Below are positions 10,991 through 19,145 of a stretch of 64,000 nt of DNA, piece by piece. The notes under the pieces are model-generated. The model made no database searches. It saw only the letters and a program-made list of their open reading frames with translations, and was not told the DNA's origin. The position numbers and the translations under genes are program-made. The DNA is from Ramlibacter henchirensis (GTDB lineage Bacteria; Pseudomonadota; Gammaproteobacteria; Burkholderiales; Burkholderiaceae_C): contig NZ_SMLM01000003.1 in the NCBI RefSeq assembly GCF_004682015.1, positions 124,001 to 188,000 of the forward strand. The letters are read 5' to 3'. Numbering within the stretch: position 1 is the first letter of the stretch; each line of letters opens with the position of its first letter.

Positions 10991-11565
10991 TGCGGCGCCT
11001 GCGCTGGCTTGGGTTCAAGTGGCGCGCCATGGCGCTGCTGGTGTTCGCGCGGCGTGACCAGGCGATGCGTGTCTTCCAGGAGATGCTCGCGGACTTCCCT
11101 GGTGACGCCTACGCGCTGGCCAGCATCGCCCACCTGCAGGCCCAGGCTGGCGCGAGGCGAGACGCACTGGAGACGATGCAGCAGCTGTTGCAGGTGCAGC
11201 CGCAGGACGGCGGCCACTGGTTCAACTACGGCTTCCTGCTGGAGGCCGACGAACGCTACGAGGAGGCCGAGACCGCATTCCGCCGCGCGGTGGAGCTGCG
11301 CCCGTCGCTCGACCGCGCCTGGTACGGTCTGGGGCTCGTCCTGATCCGACTGGGCCGCCTCGACGAGGCGGCCGATGCGCTCAAGCGCAACACCCAATTG
11401 CAACCCATGAGCCCGTACGGCTGGTACCAGCTGGCACGGGTCCATGTGGACCGGCAACAACCGGAGGAGGCCGTGCGGATCATCCGCCACCTGCGCCGGT
11501 TCGAGCCGAAAGTGGCCGCCCAGCTGGAGCGCGAGACGGGCCTGCTCGTCCCCGCCGCCAGCTGA
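10990..11565 (+). CDS. TPR-repeat protein
   Basis: 191-residue protein with a short basic N-terminus (MRRLRWLGFKWRAMALLVF), then about four tetratricopeptide repeats, e.g. WFNYGFLLEADERYEEAETAFRRAVELRP, AWYGLGLVLIRLGRLDEAADALKRNTQLQP and GWYQLARVHVDRQQPEEAVRIIRHLRRFEP read in successive 34-residue units. TPRs mediate protein-protein contact; no enzyme domain is present. It overlaps the small membrane-protein gene by one base and precedes the DUF4212/symporter pair by 106 bp, so it may assist assembly of that transporter, which is inference. Confidence 0.8.
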   Translation: MRRLRWLGFKWRAMALLVFARRDQAMRVFQEMLADFPGDAYALASIAHLQAQAGARRDALETMQQLLQVQPQDGGHWFNYGFLLEADERYEEAETAFRRAVELRPSLDRAWYGLGLVLIRLGRLDEAADALKRNTQLQPMSPYGWYQLARVHVDRQQPEEAVRIIRHLRRFEPKVAAQLERETGLLVPAAS

Positions 11566-11671
11566 GCGGGTACTTGAACCGGCCCGGTTGCAAGGGCCTG
11601 GCGCGAGCCGGGCGGGGCTGGCGGGGTGTTTGGCAACTGCGCGGGCCGCGAGGTCCAGAAGGAGACAGGAC

Positions 11672-11929
11672 ATGCAGCTGACAGATCGGCATCGGGAGTA
11701 TTGGCGCAAGAACCTCAGGATCACCGGCATCCTGCTGGCCATCTGGTTCTTCGTCACCTTTGTCGTGGGGTATTTCGCCCGCGACCTGAGCTTCAACTTC
11801 TTCGGCTGGCCGTTCAGCTTCTGGGTCGGGGCCCAGGGCGCGCTGGTGGTGTACGTGCTCATCATCGGGTACTACGCCTACTACATGAACAGGCTGGACC
11901 GCGAGTACGGCGTGGCGGAGGAGGAATGA
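11672..11929 (+). CDS. DUF4212 symporter small subunit
   Basis: 85-residue protein of the DUF4212 family, known as the putative small subunit encoded directly before VC_2705-type sodium:solute symporters. It begins MQLTDRHREYWRKNLRITG and has two membrane helices (about residues 18-40 and 50-75) with the conserved GWPFSFWVGAQGALVVYV region and YYMNRLDREYGV end. GGAG seven to eight bases upstream supports the ATG. Its stop overlaps an ATG of the next gene, implying coupled translation with the large subunit. Confidence 0.93.
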   Translation: MQLTDRHREYWRKNLRITGILLAIWFFVTFVVGYFARDLSFNFFGWPFSFWVGAQGALVVYVLIIGYYAYYMNRLDREYGVAEEE

Positions 11930-11931
11930 AC

Positions 11932-14067
11932 ATGGCAACCGCATCCGTAACCGCAACCTCCACCTCGAGCGCCGCCAACGCTGCATTCAAGAAGCAGCTC
12001 AACAAGGTCTACGGCTTCTACACGGGGGGCTTCATCGCCTTCGTGATCATCCTGGCCGTCCTGGAGCAGATGGGCCTGAACCGCGACTGGATCGGCTTCA
12101 TCTTCCTGTTGGCCACCATCGCGCTGTACGCCGGAATCGGGATCATGAGCCGCACGACCGACGCGGCCGAGTACTACGTGGCGGGGCGCCGCGTGCCGGC
12201 CGTCTACAACGGCATGGCAACGGGCGCGGACTGGATGTCCGCGGCGTCGTTCATCGGCATGGCCGGCACGCTGTACCTCTCGGGCTACAGCGGCTTGGCG
12301 TTCATCATGGGCTGGACGGGCGGCTACTGCCTGGTGGCCCTGTTCCTCGCGCCCTACCTGCGCAAATTCGGCCAGTTCACGATCCCCGACTTCCTGGGTG
12401 AACGCTACGGCGGCAACCTGCCGCGGTTCATCGGCATCGTGGCCGCGATCCTCTGCTCGTTCACCTACGTGGTGGCGCAGATCTACGGCGTCGGGATCAT
12501 CACCACGCGCCTGACCGGGGTGGCCTTCGAGGTCGGCATCTTCCTGGGACTGGGCGGCATCCTGGTGTGCTCGTTCCTGGGCGGCATGCGCGCGGTGACG
12601 TGGACCCAGGTGGCGCAGTACATCATCCTGATCATCGCGTACCTGATCCCGGTGGTCTGGCTGTCCGTCAAGCAGACCGGCGTGCCCGTGCCCCAGGCGG
12701 TCTATGGCTACCAACTGCAGAAGGTGACGGGGCTCGAGGAGAAGCTGATCAAGGATCCGAAGGAGCTGGAAGTCCGCAAGGTCTTCGCCGACCAGGCCCG
12801 GGCCCTCGGCGAGAAGGTGAAGGATCCCAAGACCGCTCTGGCCGCCGACCGCTCCGCCGCCGAAAAGAAGCTGGCTGACCTGAAGGCGAACAACGCCTCG
12901 GCCAACCAGATCACGGCCGCCGAGAAGGAGCTGGCCGCCGTACCGAAGGACGAGGCGTCCGCGGTGAAGGCCTGGACCGCCGCGAAAACCGCCGCCGAGG
13001 CGCGCGACAAGCCGTTGGGCGGCATGCCGCGCCACGGCACGATCTTCGCCGGCGACCCCAACGGCGATGCCGCGGCGAAGACGGCGTACGACACCTCGCG
13101 GCGCAACTTCCTCGCGCTGATCTTCTGCCTGATGGTGGGCACCGCGGCCCTGCCGCACATCCTGATGCGCTACTACACCACGCCCAGCGTGAAGGAGGCG
13201 CGCAATTCGGTGACGTGGTCGCTCTTCTTCATCTTCCTGCTGTACTTCACGGCGCCCGCCCTGGCGGTGCTGGTGAAGTACGAGATGTTCAACGCGGTGG
13301 TGGGGGCGTCCTTCGACAAGCTTCCTTTCTGGATCACGGCCTGGAACCAGGTCGATCCGTCACTGCTGTCGGTGGTCGACGTCAACAAGGACGGCCTGCT
13401 GCAGTTCGGCGAGATCCGCATCGGCGGCGACGTCGTGGTGCTGGCCACGCCGGCCATCGGCGGCCTGCCGTACGTGGTCTCGGGCCTGGTGGCCGCGGGC
13501 GGACTGGCGGCTGCTCTGTCCACCGCCGACGGCCTGCTGCTGACGATCGCCAACGCGCTGAGCCACGACCTCTACTACAAGATGATCGACCCGAACGCGC
13601 CCACTGCCCGGCGCGTGACGCTGTCGAAGGTATTGCTGCTGGTCGTGGCGCTGGCAGCCGCAGGCGTGGCATCGCAGAAACCGGCGGACATCCTGTTCCT
13701 GGTCTCGGCGGCGTTCTCGTTCGCGGCGGCGGCATTCTTCCCGGCACTGGTGCTCGGCATCTTCTGGAAGCGAGCCACGGGGGTCGCCGCGTCCCTGGGG
13801 ATGATCGCGGGCCTCGGCATCACGTTCTACTACATGGCCACGACACAGCCCTGGATGCGCAGCGTCTTCGGCGTGACCTCGCCGGTGGAACTGTGGTGGG
13901 GCATCCAGCCGATCTCCGCCGGCGTGTTCGGCGTGCCGCTGGGCTTTGCGGTGATCGTCCTCGTCAGCCTGGTGACGCCGGCGCCCCGCAAGGAGATCCA
14001 GGAGCTGGTGGAGCACGTGCGCTACCCCGAGCTGCGCGGCGCCGCCATGCGCACCAGCACGGTCTGA
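11932..14067 (+). CDS. Sodium:solute symporter large subunit, VC_2705-like, paralogue 2
   Basis: SSS-family Na+/solute symporter paired with DUF4212. 711 residues from the ATG at 11932, six bases after GAGGA; an in-frame ATG at 11926 that overlaps the previous stop (ATGA) is the alternative. It shares AAEYYVAGRRVPAVYNG, GADWMSAASFIGMAG, GGMRAVTWTQVAQY and GGLAAALSTADGLLLTIANA with paralogue 1, as well as the charged insertion (about residues 250-370, rich in Lys/Ala/Glu) and an EF-hand loop DVNKDGLLQFGEI at 483-495. The C-terminus is cytoplasmic (EIQELVEHVRYPELR). Substrate is unknown; acetate- or lactate-like acids are reasonable given ppsA upstream. Confidence 0.93.
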   Translation: MATASVTATSTSSAANAAFKKQLNKVYGFYTGGFIAFVIILAVLEQMGLNRDWIGFIFLLATIALYAGIGIMSRTTDAAEYYVAGRRVPAVYNGMATGADWMSAASFIGMAGTLYLSGYSGLAFIMGWTGGYCLVALFLAPYLRKFGQFTIPDFLGERYGGNLPRFIGIVAAILCSFTYVVAQIYGVGIITTRLTGVAFEVGIFLGLGGILVCSFLGGMRAVTWTQVAQYIILIIAYLIPVVWLSVKQTGVPVPQAVYGYQLQKVTGLEEKLIKDPKELEVRKVFADQARALGEKVKDPKTALAADRSAAEKKLADLKANNASANQITAAEKELAAVPKDEASAVKAWTAAKTAAEARDKPLGGMPRHGTIFAGDPNGDAAAKTAYDTSRRNFLALIFCLMVGTAALPHILMRYYTTPSVKEARNSVTWSLFFIFLLYFTAPALAVLVKYEMFNAVVGASFDKLPFWITAWNQVDPSLLSVVDVNKDGLLQFGEIRIGGDVVVLATPAIGGLPYVVSGLVAAGGLAAALSTADGLLLTIANALSHDLYYKMIDPNAPTARRVTLSKVLLLVVALAAAGVASQKPADILFLVSAAFSFAAAAFFPALVLGIFWKRATGVAASLGMIAGLGITFYYMATTQPWMRSVFGVTSPVELWWGIQPISAGVFGVPLGFAVIVLVSLVTPAPRKEIQELVEHVRYPELRGAAMRTSTV

Positions 14068-14083
14068 CGCTTCTTTCCCGGTG

Positions 14084-14118
14084 AAGCCCCGCGGTCCGCC
14101 GCGGGGCTTTTCTTTTTC
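14084..14118 (+). terminator. Intrinsic terminator after symporter
   Basis: AAGCCCCGCGG (14084-14094), loop TCCG, and CCGCGGGGCTT (14099-14109) form a perfect 11-bp stem followed by TTTCTTTTTC. It ends the symporter transcript. Confidence 0.92.
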
Positions 14119-14192
14119 GACCTTCAACTGCTGCGCCTGCGCGTCCAGCTGGGAGAGGGGGAGTCCTCCCGAGCCGGGTGGCGGCTGCACCT

Positions 14193-14201
14193 TGCTATAA
14201 T
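14193..14201 (+). promoter_or_regulatory. Extended -10 promoter of rpsF operon
   Basis: TGC-TATAAT (hexamer 14196-14201) is a consensus extended -10 element about 90 bp upstream of rpsF. The -35 region (near gagccg) is weak, as usual for extended -10 promoters. Confidence 0.7.
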
Positions 14202-14217
14202 CGTGGGCTTTTCCCTT

Positions 14218-14268
14218 GCCGCACCCCTGTCTTCGGACGACGACCTCCGGTCGTGACGCCGGGGCGGC
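14218..14268 (+). ncRNA. Structured rpsF 5' leader (candidate S6:S18 regulatory RNA)
   Basis: The leader can fold into a long stem, GCCGC-a-CCC (from 14218) with GGG-GCGGC (to 14268), enclosing an inner hairpin ACGACC-TCC-GGTCGT. Leaders before rpsF that bind the S6:S18 complex and repress their own operon are known in many bacteria and resemble helix 22 of 16S rRNA. The match here is only structural, so the assignment is tentative. Confidence 0.4.
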
Positions 14269-14289
14269 TTCAATCCACAAGGAGAGTCC

Positions 14290-14655
14290 ATGCGTCATTA
14301 CGAAATCGTGCTGCTGATCCACCCGGACCAGAGCGAACAGGTTCCGGCCATGCTGGAGCGTTACAAGGGCATGATCACTGCCGGCGGCGGCAAGGTGCAC
14401 CGCGTCGAGGACTGGGGCCGCCGCCAGCTGGCCTACCAGATCAACAAGCTCGCCAAGGCGCACTACCTGTGCGTGAACATCGAGGCCGACCAGAACGTGA
14501 TGGGCGAGCTCGAGCACGCCTTCCGCTTCAACGACGCCGTGCTGCGCCACCTGACGGTGCAGAAGAAGAAGGCCGACACCGGCCCGTCTTCGATGATGAA
14601 GACCGTCGAGCGCGAGGAAGCGCGCAAGGCCCAGCAGGCGGAGTACCAGTCGTAA
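14290..14655 (+). CDS. rpsF: 30S ribosomal protein S6
   Basis: Binds 16S rRNA with S18 in the platform of the small subunit. The 121 residues begin [19 protein letters not shown] and include [30 protein letters not shown] and [13 protein letters not shown], all typical. The C-terminus lacks the long glutamate tail seen in enterobacteria. GGAGAG seven bases before the ATG is a strong ribosome site. First gene of rpsF-priB-rpsR-rplI. Confidence 0.98.
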   Translation: MRHYEIVLLIHPDQSEQVPAMLERYKGMITAGGGKVHRVEDWGRRQLAYQINKLAKAHYLCVNIEADQNVMGELEHAFRFNDAVLRHLTVQKKKADTGPSSMMKTVEREEARKAQQAEYQS

Positions 14656-14683
14656 GGCGCGCGCCGTTGCGGCTTGACCGCCG

Positions 14684-14971
14684 GTGAACCAGGTCGCCCT
14701 GTCCGCCCGAATCGCCGAGAGCAGCGCGCTGCGCTACACCCCGGCGGGGCTCCCGGCCCTGGACCTGCGGCTCGAACACGAGTCCCAGGTCCTCGAAGCC
14801 GGACAGGCCCGGCAGGTCAAGGCGGCGGTCAGGGCGGTGGCGATCGGCAGCGTGGCGGAGAGCATCGTCCGCCACCCGGTCGGCAGCCTCTGGGCCTTCA
14901 CCGGCTTCCTGGCCACCCCGCGCAACGGCAAGCACCCCGTGCTCCACATCCAGTCGTTTGAACCCGTTTAG
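14684..14971 (+). CDS. priB: Primosomal replication protein N (PriB)
   Basis: Single-stranded-DNA-binding OB-fold protein that helps PriA restart stalled forks. The 95 residues start at GTG with NQVALSARIAESSALRYTPAGLPALDLRLEHES, and contain AVAIGSVAESI and FLATPRNGKHPVLHIQSFE, the normal OB-fold strands. Its place between rpsF and rpsR is conserved in Beta- and Gammaproteobacteria and couples it to ribosomal protein synthesis. Confidence 0.95.
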   Translation: MNQVALSARIAESSALRYTPAGLPALDLRLEHESQVLEAGQARQVKAAVRAVAIGSVAESIVRHPVGSLWAFTGFLATPRNGKHPVLHIQSFEPV

Positions 14972-14989
14972 ATCAGAAAGAGGCACCCC

Positions 14990-15271
14990 ATGGCCACATT
15001 CAAGAAATTCAACAAGGACAAGCGTCCGAAGCGCAACACGCAGTCGCTGCTGTTCAAGCGCAAGCGCTTCTGCCGCTTCACCGTCGCCGGCGTCGAGGAA
15101 ATCGACTACAAGGACGTCGACACCCTGCGCGACTTCATCTCCGAGAACGGCAAGATCATCCCGGCGCGCCTGACCGGCACCCGCGCGATCTACCAGCGCC
15201 AGCTCAATACCGCCATCAAGCGCGCGCGCTTCCTGGCCCTGGTCCCGTACAGCGACCAGCACCGCATCTGA
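14990..15271 (+). CDS. rpsR: 30S ribosomal protein S18
   Basis: Partner of S6 on the 16S rRNA platform. The 93 residues contain [23 protein letters not shown], the [16 protein letters not shown] segment and [19 protein letters not shown], all hallmarks. The N-terminus carries a short basic extension ([17 protein letters not shown]). AGAAAGAGG precedes the ATG. Confidence 0.98.
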   Translation: MATFKKFNKDKRPKRNTQSLLFKRKRFCRFTVAGVEEIDYKDVDTLRDFISENGKIIPARLTGTRAIYQRQLNTAIKRARFLALVPYSDQHRI

Positions 15272-15284
15272 GGAGGCCCGCACC

Positions 15285-15737
15285 ATGCAAGTCATTCTTC
15301 TGGACAAGGTCGTCAACCTCGGCAACCTCGGTGAGATCGTCAAGGTCAAGGACGGCTACGCCCGCAACTTCCTGATCCCCACGGGCCGCGCCCGCCGCGC
15401 CACCGAGGCGAACAAGGCCGAATTCGAAGCGCGCCGCGTCGAGTTGGAGAAGGCCGCGGCCAGCAAGTTGGCCGAATCGAAGGCCCAGGGCGAGAAGCTC
15501 TCCGGCACCACGCTGAAGCTGACGCAGAAGGCCGGCGTCGACGGCCGCCTGTTCGGCTCGGTGACCAACTTCGACATCGCCGAGGAGCTGAACAAGCAAG
15601 GCTACAAGGTAAGCAAGTCGCAGGTGCGCATGCCCAACGGCCCGATCAAGACGGTGGGCGATTCCACGGTCAGCGTGGCGCTGCATACCGACGTGGTGGT
15701 GGATATCAACATCACGGTTTACGGAGAGACCGCGTAA
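15285..15737 (+). CDS. rplI: 50S ribosomal protein L9
   Basis: Two-domain 23S rRNA-binding protein at the base of the L1 stalk. The 150 residues have the N-terminal domain [19 protein letters not shown] followed by [16 protein letters not shown], a long connecting helix (about residues 40-75) and a C-terminal domain with [17 protein letters not shown]. It is the last gene of the operon and is followed by three hairpins. Confidence 0.98.
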   Translation: MQVILLDKVVNLGNLGEIVKVKDGYARNFLIPTGRARRATEANKAEFEARRVELEKAAASKLAESKAQGEKLSGTTLKLTQKAGVDGRLFGSVTNFDIAEELNKQGYKVSKSQVRMPNGPIKTVGDSTVSVALHTDVVVDINITVYGETA

Positions 15738-15759
15738 ACCGCTGCGCTCCTACAGGAAA

Positions 15760-15787
15760 CAAGGCTGCCTGCGGCAGCCTTGTCCTT
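15760..15787 (+). terminator. Terminator hairpin 1 after rplI
   Basis: CAAGGCTGCC (15760-15769), loop TGC, GGCAGCCTTG (15773-15782): a perfect 10-bp stem followed by TCCTTT. The U-tract is weak, so it probably works with the next hairpin. Confidence 0.65.
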
Positions 15788-15790
15788 TAG

Positions 15791-15825
15791 AAAAAGACCG
15801 GCCCGCACCGGTCTTTTTCGTTTTT
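15791..15825 (+). terminator. Terminator hairpin 2 after rplI
   Basis: AAAAAGACCGG (15791-15801) and CCGGTCTTTTT (15808-15818) form a perfect 11-bp stem with A- and T-runs on either side, followed by CGTTTTT. It is a strong terminator readable in both directions. Confidence 0.9.
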
Positions 15826-15833
15826 CCGAAGGA

Positions 15834-15857
15834 CAAGGTTGCGCAGCAGCCTTGTTT
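15834..15857. repeat. Third hairpin, near-copy of hairpin 1
   Basis: CAAGGTTGC-GCA-GCAGCCTTG forms a 9-bp stem with one G-U pair and repeats the arm sequence of the hairpin at 15760. It lies in the dnaB upstream region, 113 bp before the start codon. Confidence 0.5.
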
Positions 15858-15966
15858 CGACTTTGGAGCGTAGCGGATATCCACAGGTTCTCAACGCGAT
15901 CTGCCCAGTGTTGTGCCTCGACTTTTTCAGGCCGGTCCCTAGCATCGTGGGGTTGAGGAGAAACGA

Positions 15967-17373
15967 ATGTCGGCCGTCCTGACGCCCGTGAACGACGAAT
16001 TCCCGCGGGACCGCCAGGTCGCGCAGCTGCGCGTGCCGCCGCATTCGGTGGAAGCCGAGTCCAGCGTGCTCGGAGGCCTGTTGATCGACAACGGCGCCTG
16101 GGACCGGGTGGGCGACCTGCTCACCGACGCCGACTTCTACCGCTACGAGCACCGCCTGATCTACTCGGCGATCGGCACCCTGATCAACGGCAGCCGGCCG
16201 GCCGACGTGGTGACGGTCTACGAGCACCTGCAAAGCTTGGGCAAGTCCGAAGAGATCGGCGGACTGGCTTATCTGAACTCGCTGGCGCAGTACGTGCCCA
16301 GCGCCAGCAACATCCGGCGTTACGCGGAGATCGTCCGCGAGCGGTCCATCCTGCGCAAGCTGGTGTCGGCCTCGGACGAGATCGCCACCAGCGCGTTCAA
16401 CCCGCTGGGCAAGGCGGTCGACCAGATCCTGGACGAGGCCGAGCAGAAGATCTTCAACATCGGCGAGGAAGGCTCGCGGATGAAGCAGGGGTTCCAGGCC
16501 ATGGACAGCCTGGTCGTCGAGCTGCTGGACCGGGTCCAGGAGATGGCGGACAACCCGAACGACATCACGGGCGTGCCCACCGGCTTCTACGACCTGGACC
16601 GCATGACGTCGGGGCTGCAGGCCGGCGACATGGTGGTGCTGGCGGCGCGTCCCTCGATGGGCAAGACCGCGTTCGCGATCAACATCGCCGAGCACGTCGC
16701 GCTCAACGAGGGCCTGCCGGTTGCGGTGTTCTCCATGGAAATGGGCGCCTCGCAGCTCGCCGTGCGTATCGTGGGCTCGATCGGCCGCATCGACCAGGGC
16801 CACCTGCGCACCGGCAAGCTGACGGACGAGGAGTGGCCTCGCCTCACCGAGGCCATCGAGAAGCTGCGCAACGTGTCGCTGCACATCGACGAGACGCCCG
16901 GCCTCACCGTGAGCGAACTGCGCGCCAACGCGCGCCGGCTGGCGCGCCAGTGCGGCGGCAAGCTCGGCCTGATCGTGGTGGACTACCTGCAGCTGATGAG
17001 CGTGTCTTCGGGCATGAACGACGAGAACCGCGCCACGGCGGTCGGCGAAATCTCGCGTGGCCTGAAGATGCTGGCCAAGGAACTGGGCTGCCCGGTGATC
17101 GCCCTGTCGCAGCTGTCGCGCGGCGTGGAGTCGCGCACCGACAAGCGCCCGATGATGAGCGACCTGCGCGAATCCGGCGCCATCGAGCAGGACGCCGACG
17201 TGATCATGTTCATCTACCGCGACGACTACTACAACAAGGACTCCAAGGAGCCAGGCGTCGCCGAGATCATCATCAGCAAGCAGCGTAACGGGCCCACCGG
17301 CACGGTGAAGCTGGCCTTCATGAAGCAGCTGACCAAGTTCGAATCGCTCGCCAGCGGTGGCGGCGACTTCTGA
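15967..17373 (+). CDS. dnaB: Replicative DNA helicase DnaB
   Basis: Hexameric 5'-3' helicase of the replisome. The 468 residues show the N-terminal domain (PPHSVEAESSVLGGLLIDN, RIYSAIG-like RLIYSAIGTL), linker, and RecA-type C-terminal domain with Walker A ARPSMGKTAFAINIA (near residue 230), Walker B LIVVDYLQLM, and LKMLAKELGCPVIALSQLSR plus DLRESGAIEQDADVIMF. AGGAG eight bases before the ATG supports the start. No intein is present. It follows the ribosomal operon as in many betaproteobacteria and converges on the DUF3443 gene four bases away. Confidence 0.98.
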   Translation: MSAVLTPVNDEFPRDRQVAQLRVPPHSVEAESSVLGGLLIDNGAWDRVGDLLTDADFYRYEHRLIYSAIGTLINGSRPADVVTVYEHLQSLGKSEEIGGLAYLNSLAQYVPSASNIRRYAEIVRERSILRKLVSASDEIATSAFNPLGKAVDQILDEAEQKIFNIGEEGSRMKQGFQAMDSLVVELLDRVQEMADNPNDITGVPTGFYDLDRMTSGLQAGDMVVLAARPSMGKTAFAINIAEHVALNEGLPVAVFSMEMGASQLAVRIVGSIGRIDQGHLRTGKLTDEEWPRLTEAIEKLRNVSLHIDETPGLTVSELRANARRLARQCGGKLGLIVVDYLQLMSVSSGMNDENRATAVGEISRGLKMLAKELGCPVIALSQLSRGVESRTDKRPMMSDLRESGAIEQDADVIMFIYRDDYYNKDSKEPGVAEIIISKQRNGPTGTVKLAFMKQLTKFESLASGGGDF

Positions 17374-17377
17374 GCGC

Positions 17378-18625
17378 TCAGAAGGCCCAGAACGGCAAGG
17401 TTCCCGGCCCGAAGGGCGGGGCGTAGCCGACGAACACCGAGCGGCCGTAGAAGAACGGCAGGCCGTAGTCGAAGCTGTCCGGGATGCCGTTGGTTCCGCC
17501 GATGTGCGCCGCAGCGGCGTTGTCCCGGATCTCCGTCACGCTGTCGATGAAGAAATCGACGGTGGCCGCAACGCCGCTCGCAGAGGTGTTGGTCGCGGTG
17601 AGCTGGACCGGCGCGTTGCCCGGGCAGTAGAAGTCCCCGCACGAAGGGAATGCGGGATCGTTGAAGAACAGCCCGTTCGAGCCGCTGTCCAGGAAGCTCG
17701 ACGAGTAGTTCACGCCCTTGTACGTCGTGGTGATGAAGCCCTGCGCGTTCGCGTTGAACACCGTCGCATTGCCCAGCTGGTTGTTGGCCTGCGTGCCGAC
17801 GCCGAGGATCAACGAGCCGGTGGCCTGGCCGGCGCCGCCGGGGGGAACCGTCGGCATCACGAGAACCACGCCGTTGTTGTTGGCGCCGAACGAGATCACC
17901 GGATTGCTGACCTGCGAGGCCAGCGCGAGCCGGCTCGCCGTGCAGCCGCCGCCCGCGTTGCAGCCGTAGTAGAAGTTGGGCGCGCCCGCGGGCCCAAGGT
18001 CGCAGAACGCGCCGCAATCCTCGCGAAAGAAGCCCACGCCGAGGATGCCGTTGGCGCCCCGGCCAGAACCGATGTTGGGACCAGTCGCCGAGCAGGATGC
18101 GGGCACCTGCGAATAAGGCAGCGCCGGATCGTTCACCACCTGGATCGAGATGCTGCCCGCGACCTCGCCGCCCATGCGCACGTCGGCCACGCGCACCGAT
18201 CCCCACGAGAAACCGCTGGCGAACTGCGCGCACTGGCCGACCGCGTCGTTGTTGGTGTTGGTGACGGGCGTGAGGTTGAAGCCCGCGGGCAGCGCGGACG
18301 CGGCGACGCGCAGCCCCGAAGAGCCGGTATCGAGCACGACGTGGTCGATGTCCACGCAGGTGGTCGTGCCGGGCTGGCAGACGCGCACGGTGACAAAGGG
18401 CGTGTTGATCGACGGCGAGGTCTCGTCGAGGCCGCGGTCGACCAGAACCTGCAGCACGTTGGCGCCCGGCACCGACGGCGCGGCAACGCTGGCCGTGCCC
18501 CCGAGGCCGCTGCTGCGTGACGGGGAATTTCCGCCATCGCCGCCGCCGCAGCTGGCCAGCAAGGCGAGCGCGCCGGCCGCCAGGCCGCGAAGCAGCGTGA
18601 CCCTCAGGGCAGCAGGCGCCTTCAT
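17378..18625 (-). CDS. DUF3443 exported lipoprotein-like protein
   Basis: 415-residue DUF3443 protein, a family found mainly in Burkholderiales with no known function. A signal sequence ends LALLASCGGGDGG, a lipobox-type cysteine (LLASC), so it is probably an outer-membrane or periplasmic lipoprotein. The mature part has CVDIDHVVLDTGSSGLRV, which looks like the DTGSSG active-site loop of pepsin-type aspartic proteases, and a second similar motif SSSFLDSGSNGLFF further on. Whether it is a protease is inference. Several Cys pairs suggest disulfides. Its ATG overlaps the stop of the DUF2844 gene by four bases (ATGA). Confidence 0.85.
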   Translation of the reverse strand: MKAPAALRVTLLRGLAAGALALLASCGGGDGGNSPSRSSGLGGTASVAAPSVPGANVLQVLVDRGLDETSPSINTPFVTVRVCQPGTTTCVDIDHVVLDTGSSGLRVAASALPAGFNLTPVTNTNNDAVGQCAQFASGFSWGSVRVADVRMGGEVAGSISIQVVNDPALPYSQVPASCSATGPNIGSGRGANGILGVGFFREDCGAFCDLGPAGAPNFYYGCNAGGGCTASRLALASQVSNPVISFGANNNGVVLVMPTVPPGGAGQATGSLILGVGTQANNQLGNATVFNANAQGFITTTYKGVNYSSSFLDSGSNGLFFNDPAFPSCGDFYCPGNAPVQLTATNTSASGVAATVDFFIDSVTEIRDNAAAAHIGGTNGIPDSFDYGLPFFYGRSVFVGYAPPFGPGTLPFWAF

Positions 18626-19074
18626 TGCAGCGTGCGCGGGTCGAGCCCCGCGGGAAGCTGACGCGGCAGCCAGGCGCGCCCCTGGAAAGCGCCCATCCGG
18701 CCTGCCGAGATGATCGCGACGTCCGGGCGCGAGATGCTGACCGCGGAGGACCGGCCGGCCACCGCCGAATGCTGCTCGAGCGCGGCGAAGTGCGGCCCCA
18801 GCAGGGCGCGCAGGTCGGGCAGGAAGGGGCCGCTCCACGACACCGCGAACACGGTGCCACCTGCATCCGCATACTCGCGCACTTCGGTGCCGGACTCGAG
18901 CCGGCGAGTGAGCTGCGTGTAGCTCGCGCCCGCGGCTGTCTGCACACGCGCACTGGACACGCCCGCGCCGTTGGCCACCGACGCGGAAGGGTCGCCCAGG
19001 GCGGCCCAGCAGGAGCCGCCCGCGGCCACCAGGGCCGCGGCCAGACACCGTTTGGTCGGAAGCATCTTGGTCAT
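18622..19074 (-). CDS. DUF2844 exported protein
   Basis: Exported protein of the DUF2844 family, regularly found before DUF3443 in Burkholderiales; function unknown. It has a signal peptide (LPTKRCLAAALVAAGGSCWA) and a short domain with YTQLTRRLESGTEVREYADAGGTVFAVSWSGPFLPDL. The start is ambiguous: TTG 19083, ATG 19074 (used here) or ATG 19065; all precede the signal peptide. Four-base overlap with the DUF3443 gene implies they are made together, perhaps as a protein and its exported partner. Confidence 0.82.
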   Translation of the reverse strand: MTKMLPTKRCLAAALVAAGGSCWAALGDPSASVANGAGVSSARVQTAAGASYTQLTRRLESGTEVREYADAGGTVFAVSWSGPFLPDLRALLGPHFAALEQHSAVAGRSSAVSISRPDVAIISAGRMGAFQGRAWLPRQLPAGLDPRTLQ

Positions 19075-19145
19075 CAGCCCCAAGATTAGCCAGACTGGAG
19101 CCCCGTGGGGCGCCTTCGCAACCCGACGCTACCGGCTCAACAGGG

